Assembly: GCA_019239825.1 (NCBI GenBank)
Contig: JAFAZK010000039.1
Coordinates: forward strand, 1-39,396
From: Verrucomicrobiota bacterium
GTDB lineage: Bacteria > Verrucomicrobiota > Verrucomicrobiia > Chthoniobacterales > JAFAMB01
Length of the DNA stretch: 39,396 bases
Reading direction: 5' to 3'
Every line of letters begins with the position of its first letter. Positions within the stretch are counted from its first letter, which is position 1. This document shows positions 26,635 through 33,201 of the stretch, in pieces. Both the position numbers and the translations under genes were made by a program. The notes beneath the pieces were generated by a model, which searched no databases, was not told the origin of the DNA, and saw only the letters and a program-made list of their open reading frames with translations.

Positions 26635-27366
26635 CTATGAGCTGTTCGCTATTCTGGATGGCTGTGCAATCCAGCTCCGGGGTGCGAATCGACCGAAAGA
26701 GGGTACCAGCCTTATCTTCGGCTCAGGTGCAGTTTCCGTTGCGTTTAGACCCCCAGTGGTTTCGAGCCAGTCAGCGATATAATCGACTTGTTCCTCGAGC
26801 GGACAATCGGTGACGTCTACCTTTAAGCTCGGAATAGCCGACTTTTGAACTAACGCTTGCATAACCTCCTGTTCCCGGATGAACAATGTTAGATCATCGT
26901 ATTGTGAAGGATTGCTCGAAATCTTCAGCCGGCGTGCCCGAGCCTCAGAGAAGGAGCTAGGGTTCCTCCAACAGAACACCAATCGAAATCCTAGCATTGT
27001 CAGACGAGACTCGAGCCATTTGAACCGATAACGCTTTCCTCTGTATATCGCTTGCCACATCTGAGTCGAAATGTGGAAACGGTCAATGATCCAAGAATAA
27101 TACCGGTAAAGCTCAAAGAGCCCGATCCAGAGACGATAGGCTGCCATAGCCTGCTTTTCCTGCGCCGCCTGGAAGTTGATGAGACTGGAACCATAGGGGC
27201 TAGGTGTAAAACCGTTCCATTCGGCCGATACAATCGGTGAATGATAGCGATATTTTCTTACGCCGATGATTCGTGAACTCTCATTCAAAGCCAGCGCCAG
27301 ATCCGTCTTACCAGTGAGCCGAGTCCCTTCCAGGATCAATTTCGGGCATAGTTTTATTACCGGCAT
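26635..27366 (-). CDS. P-loop kinase-like protein (thymidylate kinase/dNK-like fold)
   Basis: A 243-residue predicted nucleotide-binding protein. A Walker A-like motif opens it (LILEGTRLTGKTDLA). Further along, IDRFHISTQMWQAIYRG resembles the DR-motif region of thymidylate kinases and deoxynucleoside kinases, and LGFRLVFCWRNP resembles the strand before the lid. The C-terminus after about residue 210 is unremarkable. The start is placed at ATG 27366; TTG 27408 is an alternative adding 14 residues. The substrate is unknown, and the family call rests on two motifs and the fold order. It sits between the sensor kinase and the RND adaptor genes on the same strand, but nothing shows a role in efflux. 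Confidence 0.65.
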   Translation of the reverse strand: MPVIKLCPKLILEGTRLTGKTDLALALNESSRIIGVRKYRYHSPIVSAEWNGFTPSPYGSSLINFQAAQEKQAMAAYRLWIGLFELYRYYSWIIDRFHISTQMWQAIYRGKRYRFKWLESRLTMLGFRLVFCWRNPSSFSEARARRLKISSNPSQYDDLTLFIREQEVMQALVQKSAIPSLKVDVTDCPLEEQVDYIADWLETTGGLNATETAPEPKIRLVPSFGRFAPRSWIAQPSRIANSS

Positions 27367-27446
27367 GCTAAACCATACCCGGTCACCTTCCTCTTTCCAT
27401 GATACCAAAGTATACCCAGGACCAACCCAGAAGGGTGAGCTTCGCG

Positions 27447-27467
27447 TTGAGAAGTGAAAGGTGAAAG
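27447..27467. repeat. Heptamer array upstream of the P-loop gene
   Basis: Three units TTGAGAA, GTGAAAG, GTGAAAG of the GTGANNN family, lying about 80 bases before the P-loop gene start in the junction with the sensor kinase gene. Confidence 0.6.
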
Positions 27468-27588
27468 ATGCGCGCGTCTACTGGAGGGGAGCCGCTTTGC
27501 AAGTTGGCAGCTCTATCGGTTGGCAGCAAGCGGCTCTCGGGAACGTCTCGCGATGCTGTTTTCTCGGCGGTGCCACTGCTCACCCATT

Positions 27589-27641
27589 CGACGCGCTCAA
27601 TGCTTGCCTATATCGAGCTTGTCGAGGTGCTCAGGGCAGGC
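27589..27641. repeat. Conserved 30-bp repeat core, copy with a 23-bp insertion
   Basis: The minus strand reads the core GCCTGCCCTGAGC, then 23 extra bases, then AAGCATTGAGCGCGTCG. The outer parts match the consensus of the copies at 19700-19729 and 33075-33104. The insertion contains ACCTCGACAAGCTCG and the TAG stop codon of the sensor kinase gene (27608-27610), so the repeat has shaped the protein's last residues. Confidence 0.75.
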
Positions 27642-29668
27642 GTCTCACACCGAAGCGGTAAGCGCACGGTCACAGTAGTTCCGCGTCCGGGCGCGGTCCG
27701 CAGATCGAGTTGAGCGTCGTGTTGTTTGGCTCGATCTCGCATGCTGGTGATACCCAATCCTTCCTGGTTCTCCAAGCGGACCCGATCAATACCGGTGCCG
27801 TTGTCTCTGATCTCCAGTGTTACCACCGATTGTTCTCCCTTTAGTAGCACACTGATTACCGTCGGCTTTGCATGGCGCAGAGCATTGCTGATCGCCTCCT
27901 GAGCGATTCGGAGCAAATCTTGCTCAGCGGTCAGAGATAACGTCTCTTCCCTGAACCCTTTCGTACTGAAATTGCAACGTAACCGGCCTGGTATATTCGA
28001 ACGTTCAACTAACAGTTGCAGGGCGTAAACCAAGCCTGAATTTTCGATGATGTCAGAACGTAAACTGAGAGCCGAACGGCGGGCCTCGGCCAGACCAAAA
28101 TGCGCGAGCTCGTTGGCTCGTTCGATATAGCCGCGGCTAGCATTTTCCTCTTTTTCGAGACCTTCCATAGAAGCAAACAATTGCATGGAAATGCCCGTAA
28201 AAATTTGGGCTAGCGAATCGTGAATCTCACCGGCTAAACGATTTCGTTCCTCTAAGACGGCGGACTGTCTAGCGGTTCTCGCCAAACGGGTAAGATGGAT
28301 GGCGATTCCAGCTTGAACTGCCAATGCTCGCGCAATCTCCAGGGTGTTGGGATCGAACTCGCATTCATCATAAAAATAAAAAGCAAGCAACCCATGCATC
28401 TGCCCCCCCGAAGTCAGTGGCATAATCAGTCCCGTTCGGATCCCAAGGCCGACCAAGTACTCCCGCAAACCGGGCGGTGTTGGAGATGTCGGGTCCAACA
28501 AATGCGTCACGGTGGCCGGTTTATTCCGGTAGACCGTCAGATGTTGTTCCTCTGGAGAAACGGATCGCCACGCTTCTGGGAATCCTGCCTCGATTGGGGT
28601 TAGTACGCGCCCCTCTTTTAGCACCAATTCGACCGTCAATCGATTTCGTTCGGTATTTAGCAGCCGTAACGTGGACAAAGCGGCCCCCAAATATCGATTG
28701 ATGGACGCCATCACTTGCCCCAGGAAATCATCCAACTCCGGAACGTCCGCCAGGGTGTCCAAAAATCCACGCAGTGCTTCGTTGGCCCGAGCTAGGTGCG
28801 TAATTCGCTGTTCTTCACTGATTTTCAACGCCTCTTGCGCTTCTTGCCGCTCGCGGATCTCTCGCAATAATTCTTGGTTAGTCCGGGTGAGTTCTGCATT
28901 CAGCGTCTTGACCTCCTTAAACGCCTTCTCCAGCGCCGCCGTCGACTGGCGTTGTTCAGTGACGTCGATCACCGTTCCGACGTACTCAGATAGTTTTCCT
29001 GACTCATCCACAACCGGCCGGCCAATGGTACGGACGTGCTTGATCGGCTCGCCCGGGACGATGACGCGAAAGAGGCAATCCCAATCTTTCTTTTCCTGTA
29101 CTACTTGACTCAGATGCGTATCAAACAAACCGACGTCCTCAGGATGAATCCGCTCTAGAGCCCTTTGGTACGGAATCGGTTTTTTGTCGGGATCAAATCC
29201 GAAGATCCGAAAATGTCCGGCTGACCAATAGACGTTTTCCCGGTTGGAAACGGTCCAGGTCCAACTGCCGGTTCTGCTTAACCGTTCGCCTTCTGCTAAC
29301 CGGCCTTCGCTGCGGCGCAGCTCCCGAAAAGACTTACGAACTTTAGCTAACAAGCTGGTGATAACGATTGCGGTCGTCAAATAGGCAACTAGCCCGACAA
29401 TGTCTAATGTCCACTCAGAAGCGATGGGAAAGCCAGGCTTAATAAACCAGTAGTCCAGGCAAAAGATCGCAACCAGTGAAATGAAAATAGCTGGAATGAA
29501 GCGTCCTTGCAGAGAGATCAACACAATGATGACCATGAAAAGGAGTGCAGGCACCGAAGAAAGCGTGTGCAGCTGGGCACAAACGATGGTCACGAGTGCT
29601 ATAGCGGCGACTCCAACCAAACAGGGGCCCCATGATTGGCGGATCACCCGACCCGGATCGAACTTCAT
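27608..29668 (-). CDS. Membrane sensor histidine kinase (DUF4118-PAS-GAF-HisKA_3)
   Basis: A 686-residue sensor. The N-terminus has four membrane helices of the KdpD-like DUF4118 type (about 10-110: ALVTIVCAQL, LLFMVIIVLIS, FISLVAIFCLDYWF, VAYLTTAIVITSLLAKV). A PAS/PAC domain follows (SWTWTVSNRENVYWS to EYVGTVIDVTEQRQ), then a coiled coil, a GAF domain and a HisKA_3 dimerisation domain with phospho-accepting H483 (RNRLAGEIHDSLAQ). The ATPase domain is recognisable from ISNALRHAK, DNGTGID and GLGITSMRDRA. A longer frame reaches 29863, but its extra 65 residues are encoded by repeats, so ATG 29668 is preferred. The last 15 or so residues come from a repeat element. It probably phosphorylates the NarL-type regulator at 19759-20436. 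Confidence 0.93.
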   Translation of the reverse strand: MKFDPGRVIRQSWGPCLVGVAAIALVTIVCAQLHTLSSVPALLFMVIIVLISLQGRFIPAIFISLVAIFCLDYWFIKPGFPIASEWTLDIVGLVAYLTTAIVITSLLAKVRKSFRELRRSEGRLAEGERLSRTGSWTWTVSNRENVYWSAGHFRIFGFDPDKKPIPYQRALERIHPEDVGLFDTHLSQVVQEKKDWDCLFRVIVPGEPIKHVRTIGRPVVDESGKLSEYVGTVIDVTEQRQSTAALEKAFKEVKTLNAELTRTNQELLREIRERQEAQEALKISEEQRITHLARANEALRGFLDTLADVPELDDFLGQVMASINRYLGAALSTLRLLNTERNRLTVELVLKEGRVLTPIEAGFPEAWRSVSPEEQHLTVYRNKPATVTHLLDPTSPTPPGLREYLVGLGIRTGLIMPLTSGGQMHGLLAFYFYDECEFDPNTLEIARALAVQAGIAIHLTRLARTARQSAVLEERNRLAGEIHDSLAQIFTGISMQLFASMEGLEKEENASRGYIERANELAHFGLAEARRSALSLRSDIIENSGLVYALQLLVERSNIPGRLRCNFSTKGFREETLSLTAEQDLLRIAQEAISNALRHAKPTVISVLLKGEQSVVTLEIRDNGTGIDRVRLENQEGLGITSMRDRAKQHDAQLDLRTAPGRGTTVTVRLPLRCETPALSTSTSSI

Positions 29669-29719
29669 GAGTGAACTGTGAAGCGCTTTAGTGTTCTTGT
29701 CCACCGGGGTGCTTCGGCC

Positions 29720-29800
29720 GTGAGAGGTGAGAAGTGAAAGGTGAAAGGTGGCGTCGCCGGCTATCCCATCAGTCCCATTTGTCCCATAAGTGCCGTCCGT
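29720..29800. repeat. Heptamer plus nonamer arrays upstream of the sensor kinase
   Basis: Heptamers GTGAGAG, GTGAGAA, GTGAAAG and GTGAAAG run from 29720. At 29765-29800 four 9-base units follow: CCCATCAGT, CCCATTTGT, CCCATAAGT and a diverged GCCGTCCGT. Two different repeat periods therefore lie side by side in one gene leader. The frame across the nonamers would encode a Gly-Thr-X run, which I treat as non-coding. Confidence 0.65.
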
Positions 29801-29976
29801 TACACGTCCCCGGATTGCCATTAGCACGTGGCGTTCCGCCTTACCCTTTCGGGTTATCCACAACGATCCGTTCTAGGCGTAGGCGTTACTGTGGCGTGAG
29901 CCTATAATAATTCCTGACCATGTTAGTTCGTCATGACCTAGTTTCCCCCTCCGGCGCCGTAAATAACATCGCGAAA

Positions 29977-30996
29977 ATGATCCGCTTTCACCAGATCGGC
30001 CGGTCTGATGTGCTGAAGGTCGAGGATACGCCCTTTCGCAGACCGGATGCCGGTGAAGTTCTCGTGAAAATGCACGCACTTGGTCTTAGCCGGATCGATG
30101 TTCTTTGGCGGGAAGGTTCCTACTTTGAGCAACCAGTGTTCCCCGCGGGTATCGGTTACGATGCCGCCGGTATCATCGAATCGGTAGGATCTGGAGTTCA
30201 CCAACTCAAGATCGGCGACCGGGTTTCCACTCTTCCTGCTGTGTCTCTGGTCGACTATCCAGCTCACGGGGAATCGGCGATCTACCCGGAAAACGGTTTG
30301 TTTCTGTATCCGCAGAATCTGAGCGCTGGCCAAGCCGCATCAGTTAACCTAGGCCTGTTTACCGCCTACTTTGCTTTGGGAGAACTTGCTCGGATGGCGC
30401 CGGACCAGTTTGTTGTCATCACTGCAGCCAGCTCGTCCATGGGTATGGCTGCGATTCAATTGGCGAAGAGTTTAGGCACCAGGTGCATTGCGGTGACTCG
30501 CTCGGAGGGAAAGCGAACCCGGCTGCTTCAAGCTGGAGCGGATCACGTAGTGGTAGCAGGTGCTGATGATGTGCAGGAAATGGTTCTAGAGATCACGGAT
30601 GGCGAAGGCGCCGATGTTGTCTATGACGGCGTCGCTGGGCCCGGCTTGGAAGAACTGATCTGGGCCACTCGCAGACGCGGCTTTGTAATCGTGTACGGAT
30701 ACTTGGGCGCGATGGATGCCACTACCCGGCTGCCCCTGGGAGCATGCTTTCTTCGCGGAATTAATCTGTACCCCAGCTTCAAAGTTTTCGACTACACGGG
30801 AAACCCCAAGCTAGGGATCTGCGGGAACTCAGCTGCTGTCGAACGCGCCAAAAGTTTTATCTCGGCAGGCTTAGCCTCCGGAGTCCTCAAGCCCACCATT
30901 GACCGTGTTTTTGATGGGCTGAGCGAATACACCGCGGCTCACCAATACCTCAACGCCAATACCCGCACGGGCAAAGTTGTCGTGTCGCTTGGCTAG
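29977..30996 (+). CDS. MDR-superfamily NAD(P)H oxidoreductase (quinone oxidoreductase-like)
   Basis: A 339-residue medium-chain dehydrogenase/reductase. The GroES-like N-domain is seen in DAGEVLVKMHALGLSRIDVLWREG and FPAGIGYDAAGIIESVGSGVHQLKIGDRV. The usual catalytic-zinc Cys is absent (GLSRID), so a zinc-free, QOR-like reductase is more likely than an alcohol dehydrogenase. The cofactor domain shows VITAASSSMGMAAIQLAKSLG and the Rossmann continuation. ATG 29977 gives the usual family start MIRFHQIG; ATG 29920 is an alternative with 19 more residues. It is transcribed divergently from the sensor kinase and lies upstream of the TetR-EmrAB genes without an obvious link. Confidence 0.9.
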   Translation: MIRFHQIGRSDVLKVEDTPFRRPDAGEVLVKMHALGLSRIDVLWREGSYFEQPVFPAGIGYDAAGIIESVGSGVHQLKIGDRVSTLPAVSLVDYPAHGESAIYPENGLFLYPQNLSAGQAASVNLGLFTAYFALGELARMAPDQFVVITAASSSMGMAAIQLAKSLGTRCIAVTRSEGKRTRLLQAGADHVVVAGADDVQEMVLEITDGEGADVVYDGVAGPGLEELIWATRRRGFVIVYGYLGAMDATTRLPLGACFLRGINLYPSFKVFDYTGNPKLGICGNSAAVERAKSFISAGLASGVLKPTIDRVFDGLSEYTAAHQYLNANTRTGKVVVSLG

Positions 30997-31014
30997 GCCC
31001 GCCGCCATCTCATC

Positions 31015-31060
31015 AGTGGACGCAGTGGACTTAGTGGACGGCGATCGGAGTTCGTCCACT
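31015..31060. repeat. Nonamer array (AGTGGACNN) with inverted copy
   Basis: Three contiguous 9-base units AGTGGACGC, AGTGGACTT and AGTGGACGG (31015-31041), then an inverted CGTCCACT at 31053-31060, giving a small stem. It lies 19 bases after the MDR gene stop. The rest of the gap up to 31150 has no other feature except the operator described separately. Confidence 0.65.
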
Positions 31061-31150
31061 CAGGCCACCATGTCGATTTGTCGCTTCCGCGTCTCTGCTT
31101 GCTCAAACGTCGATATTAAACATCCGATTCATGCGCACATTTAAAACGTT

Positions 31151-31179
31151 TGTTTGACATCTTCAAACAAGTGTTTGAA
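31151..31179. promoter_or_regulatory. Probable TetR operator overlapping a promoter
   Basis: A perfect 8-bp inverted repeat TTCAAACA-AG-TGTTTGAA (31162-31179), with a third half-site TGTTTGA at 31151-31157 that pairs with the middle half-site across 5 bases. A consensus TTGACA (31154-31159) could be the -35 and TGAAAT (31176-31181) a weak -10 with 16-base spacing, so the operator would cover the promoter. This fits autorepression by the TetR protein encoded next. Confidence 0.7.
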
Positions 31180-31188
31180 ATTGGAGGC

Positions 31189-31857
31189 GTGGTAACTAAA
31201 GAACGTCACGAGATCGGGGCTGAAACCAGCGAGGAAAGCACCCGTCAAAAGATCCTCAATGCTGCCGGCGAGGTCTTCGCGGAAGAAGGCTTTGAAGGTG
31301 CGACGATCCGTGCGATCACCGAACGAGCTGGCGTCAACGTTGCCGCTGTCAATTATCATTTCCGGGATAAGGCCGAACTTTACACCAAAGTGGTTCTCCA
31401 AGCTTGCTCAGTGCAGGCTGCTCTGCGGGACGCCATGGCTGACGCTGCCGGCTCGCCTGAGGACCGCCTGCGCAGTATCGTCCACCACTTTGTCCGTTAT
31501 TTGCTGGATCCGGCCAGACCGGATTGGATGCGCCGCTTAAAGGCTCGTGAAATGGCGAACCCAACCGCCGCCTTGGATGAGCTGGTAGAGAAAAATCTTC
31601 GTCCGCTGCGCGACGAATTTTTGAGACCCACGATACGGGATCTCACTGAAGGCCGCTTTAGTGAGCGAGAGATTGGCTTGATTGCTTCCAGCGTGATGAG
31701 CCAATGCCTTTACTTTCTACAGTATCAACCAATCATCGAGAGGCTTAATCCCGACTTTAAAAACCTTAAGTCGAATGTCGCGGAGATCGCCGATCACGTG
31801 ACTCGGTTTTCACTGGCCGCGCTTCGCGAGATGACTCGCCAAGCGCGCCGTTCCTAA
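31189..31857 (+). CDS. TetR/AcrR-family regulator (CecR/YbiH-like, DUF1956)
   Basis: A repressor of about 222 residues, predicted to control itself and the downstream EmrAB-type exporter. The N-terminal HTH is visible in ILNAAGEVFAEEGFEGATIRAITERAGVNVAAVNYHF, and the larger C-terminal ligand domain matches DUF1956 (RPDWMRRLKAREMANPTAALDEL...SVMSQCLYFLQYQPIIERL). The start is uncertain. The open frame reaches TTG 31150, but that would overlap the operator. GTG 31189 has GGAGG only 1 base before it, which is too close, and would coincide with a leaderless start if the proposed promoter is right. Gene order TetR-HlyD-MFS is typical of inducible drug-export operons; only 22 bases separate it from emrA. 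Confidence 0.92.
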   Translation: MVTKERHEIGAETSEESTRQKILNAAGEVFAEEGFEGATIRAITERAGVNVAAVNYHFRDKAELYTKVVLQACSVQAALRDAMADAAGSPEDRLRSIVHHFVRYLLDPARPDWMRRLKAREMANPTAALDELVEKNLRPLRDEFLRPTIRDLTEGRFSEREIGLIASSVMSQCLYFLQYQPIIERLNPDFKNLKSNVAEIADHVTRFSLAALREMTRQARRS

Positions 31858-31879
31858 ACCTTTAACTGGATTCGATCCC

Positions 31880-33064
31880 ATGAGCGCTTCATCTGCTACT
31901 GTCTCCGCTCCGACCCTCAAATCTTCCGGCCCGGAACGATCAACTCCTGCAGGCAACGCCGGTCCGCAAACCGCTAGCTCAAAGCCCAAACGCTCCCGCC
32001 GGTTCCTGCTATTAGGCGTGCTGGGAGGCGCTTTGTTGGTTGGCGGCGCAGTTTGGTATTTCCTGAACGCAGGCTATGAAACTACCGACGACGCTGCCAT
32101 CGAGGCCCATGTGATCGAGGTGAGCCCAAAAGTATCCGCTCACGTCAAGGCGGTCCATTTTGACGACAACTACCAAGTCAAACGAGGTGATCTCCTGATC
32201 GAGCTGGATCCGCGGGATTTTGAAGTCAATTTGGCGAGCGCTCAGGCTAACCTGGCATCCGCCAAAGGCAAACTCGCCCAGGCAGAGGCGCAACAAAATG
32301 TGGCTCAAGCCGGGATAGGACAAACCAAAGCGGATCTGGCTAGCTCCCAAGCTACCGCAGACAACGCCCAGGCTGATCTCAAACGAAACGAGCAGCTCTA
32401 TCAGACCCATGTTATCGATCGGCGCGAGTACGACGCTTCTGTTGCTCAAGCCAAGAGCGATGTCGCTAATGTAGAATCAAACGCAAAGAAAGTGGCATCG
32501 CAGGAGGCACAAGTTCAGTTGGCCGCCGCTCAGTACTCAGCGGCTTCCGCCGCAGAGAAACAAGCTGAGGCCCAGCTTCGCCAAGCAGAATTGCAGCTCT
32601 CTTATACTCAGATCTACGCTCCTTTCGACGGTCGCGTGACCAAGAAGAGTGTCGAACCCGGTGACTACGTGCAGCCAGGCCAAACCCTGTTCTCGTTGGT
32701 GCCCCCGGAAGTGTGGGTTATCGCTAACTTCAAAGAGACCCAGTTGAAAAACATGCGAGCCGGGCAACCGGTGTCGATTAAGGTTGATGCGGTCCCGGGG
32801 CACGATTTCAAAGCGCATGTCGACAGCTTCCAAGTTGGGACCGGTGGCCGCTTCACGCTCCTACCACCGGAGAATGCCACTGGCAATTTCGTTAAGGTAG
32901 TTCAGCGCGTGCCCGTGAAGATCGTTTTTGATGAGCCCTCCAGCAAACTGGAGCGCCTTTGGGCCGGCGAATCAGTCGAGCCGAAAGTGAATGTGGGGAT
33001 CTCGAGCGCACTTGGCGACCGTCTCGCTCAGCCGCTGCCTCCCGCCATCCTTGGTGAGAGGTGA
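31880..33064 (+). CDS. EmrA/HlyD-type membrane-fusion protein
   Basis: A 394-residue adaptor for an MFS exporter. A basic N-terminus is followed by one membrane helix (about 41-61, RFLLLGVLGGALLVGGAVWYF) and the EmrA hallmark GYETTDDAAIEAHV. The first lipoyl half-motif is around VKRGDLLIELDPRDF; a very long alanine/glutamine-rich coiled-coil hairpin extends over about 115-230; then come LSYTQIYAPFDGRVTKKSVEPGDYVQPGQ and ANFKETQLKNMRAGQPVSI, both typical of EmrA. The C-terminal residues LGER and the TGA stop lie at the start of a GTGANNN repeat, so the natural end may have been altered. It forms an operon with the TetR gene and the MFS gene. Confidence 0.94.
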   Translation: MSASSATVSAPTLKSSGPERSTPAGNAGPQTASSKPKRSRRFLLLGVLGGALLVGGAVWYFLNAGYETTDDAAIEAHVIEVSPKVSAHVKAVHFDDNYQVKRGDLLIELDPRDFEVNLASAQANLASAKGKLAQAEAQQNVAQAGIGQTKADLASSQATADNAQADLKRNEQLYQTHVIDRREYDASVAQAKSDVANVESNAKKVASQEAQVQLAAAQYSAASAAEKQAEAQLRQAELQLSYTQIYAPFDGRVTKKSVEPGDYVQPGQTLFSLVPPEVWVIANFKETQLKNMRAGQPVSIKVDAVPGHDFKAHVDSFQVGTGGRFTLLPPENATGNFVKVVQRVPVKIVFDEPSSKLERLWAGESVEPKVNVGISSALGDRLAQPLPPAILGER

Positions 33065-33120
33065 GACGTGAGACGCCTGCTCTGAGCAAGCATTAAGCGC
33101 GTCGAAGGGTGAGAGGTGAC
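33051..33120. repeat. GTGANNN heptamers and conserved 30-bp core after emrA
   Basis: GTGAGAG, GTGAGAC and GTGAGAC units (33054-33074) contain the emrA stop codon. They are followed by the core GCCTGCTCTGAGCAAG plus CATTAAGCGCGTCG (33075-33104), which differs at 3 of 30 positions from the copy at 19700-19729. GGTGAGAGGTGA closes the element. Confidence 0.75.
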
Positions 33121-33127
33121 TGGTCGG

Positions 33128-33201
33128 CGCCGAGCGCCAAACGCCAAACGCCAAACGCCAAACGCCAAACGCCAAACGCCAAACGCCGAACGCCGAACGC
33201 C
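33128..33201. repeat. Tandem heptamer array (CGCCAAA) ending at the MFS start codon
   Basis: Ten contiguous 7-base units: one CGCCGAG, seven identical CGCCAAA and two CGCCGAA, followed by CGCC directly joined to the ATG at 33202. It replaces any normal Shine-Dalgarno region. The seven identical units indicate recent expansion. The unit length is not a multiple of 3, so a change in copy number would shift any frame crossing it. Confidence 0.85.

Noticed and set aside
29669..29863. N-terminal extension of the sensor kinase with a Gly-Thr-X run
   Set aside because: It is encoded by heptamer and nonamer repeats; the membrane-sensor domain begins after ATG 29668.
33109..33201. N-terminal extension of the MFS exporter with an RQTPNAK repeat peptide
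   Set aside because: The peptide only reflects the 7-base tandem array; the conserved protein starts at 33202. Kept as a phase-variation idea, not as the annotated start.
33128..33201. CRISPR array
   Set aside because: The units are 7 bases and contiguous, without spacers; no cas genes are present.
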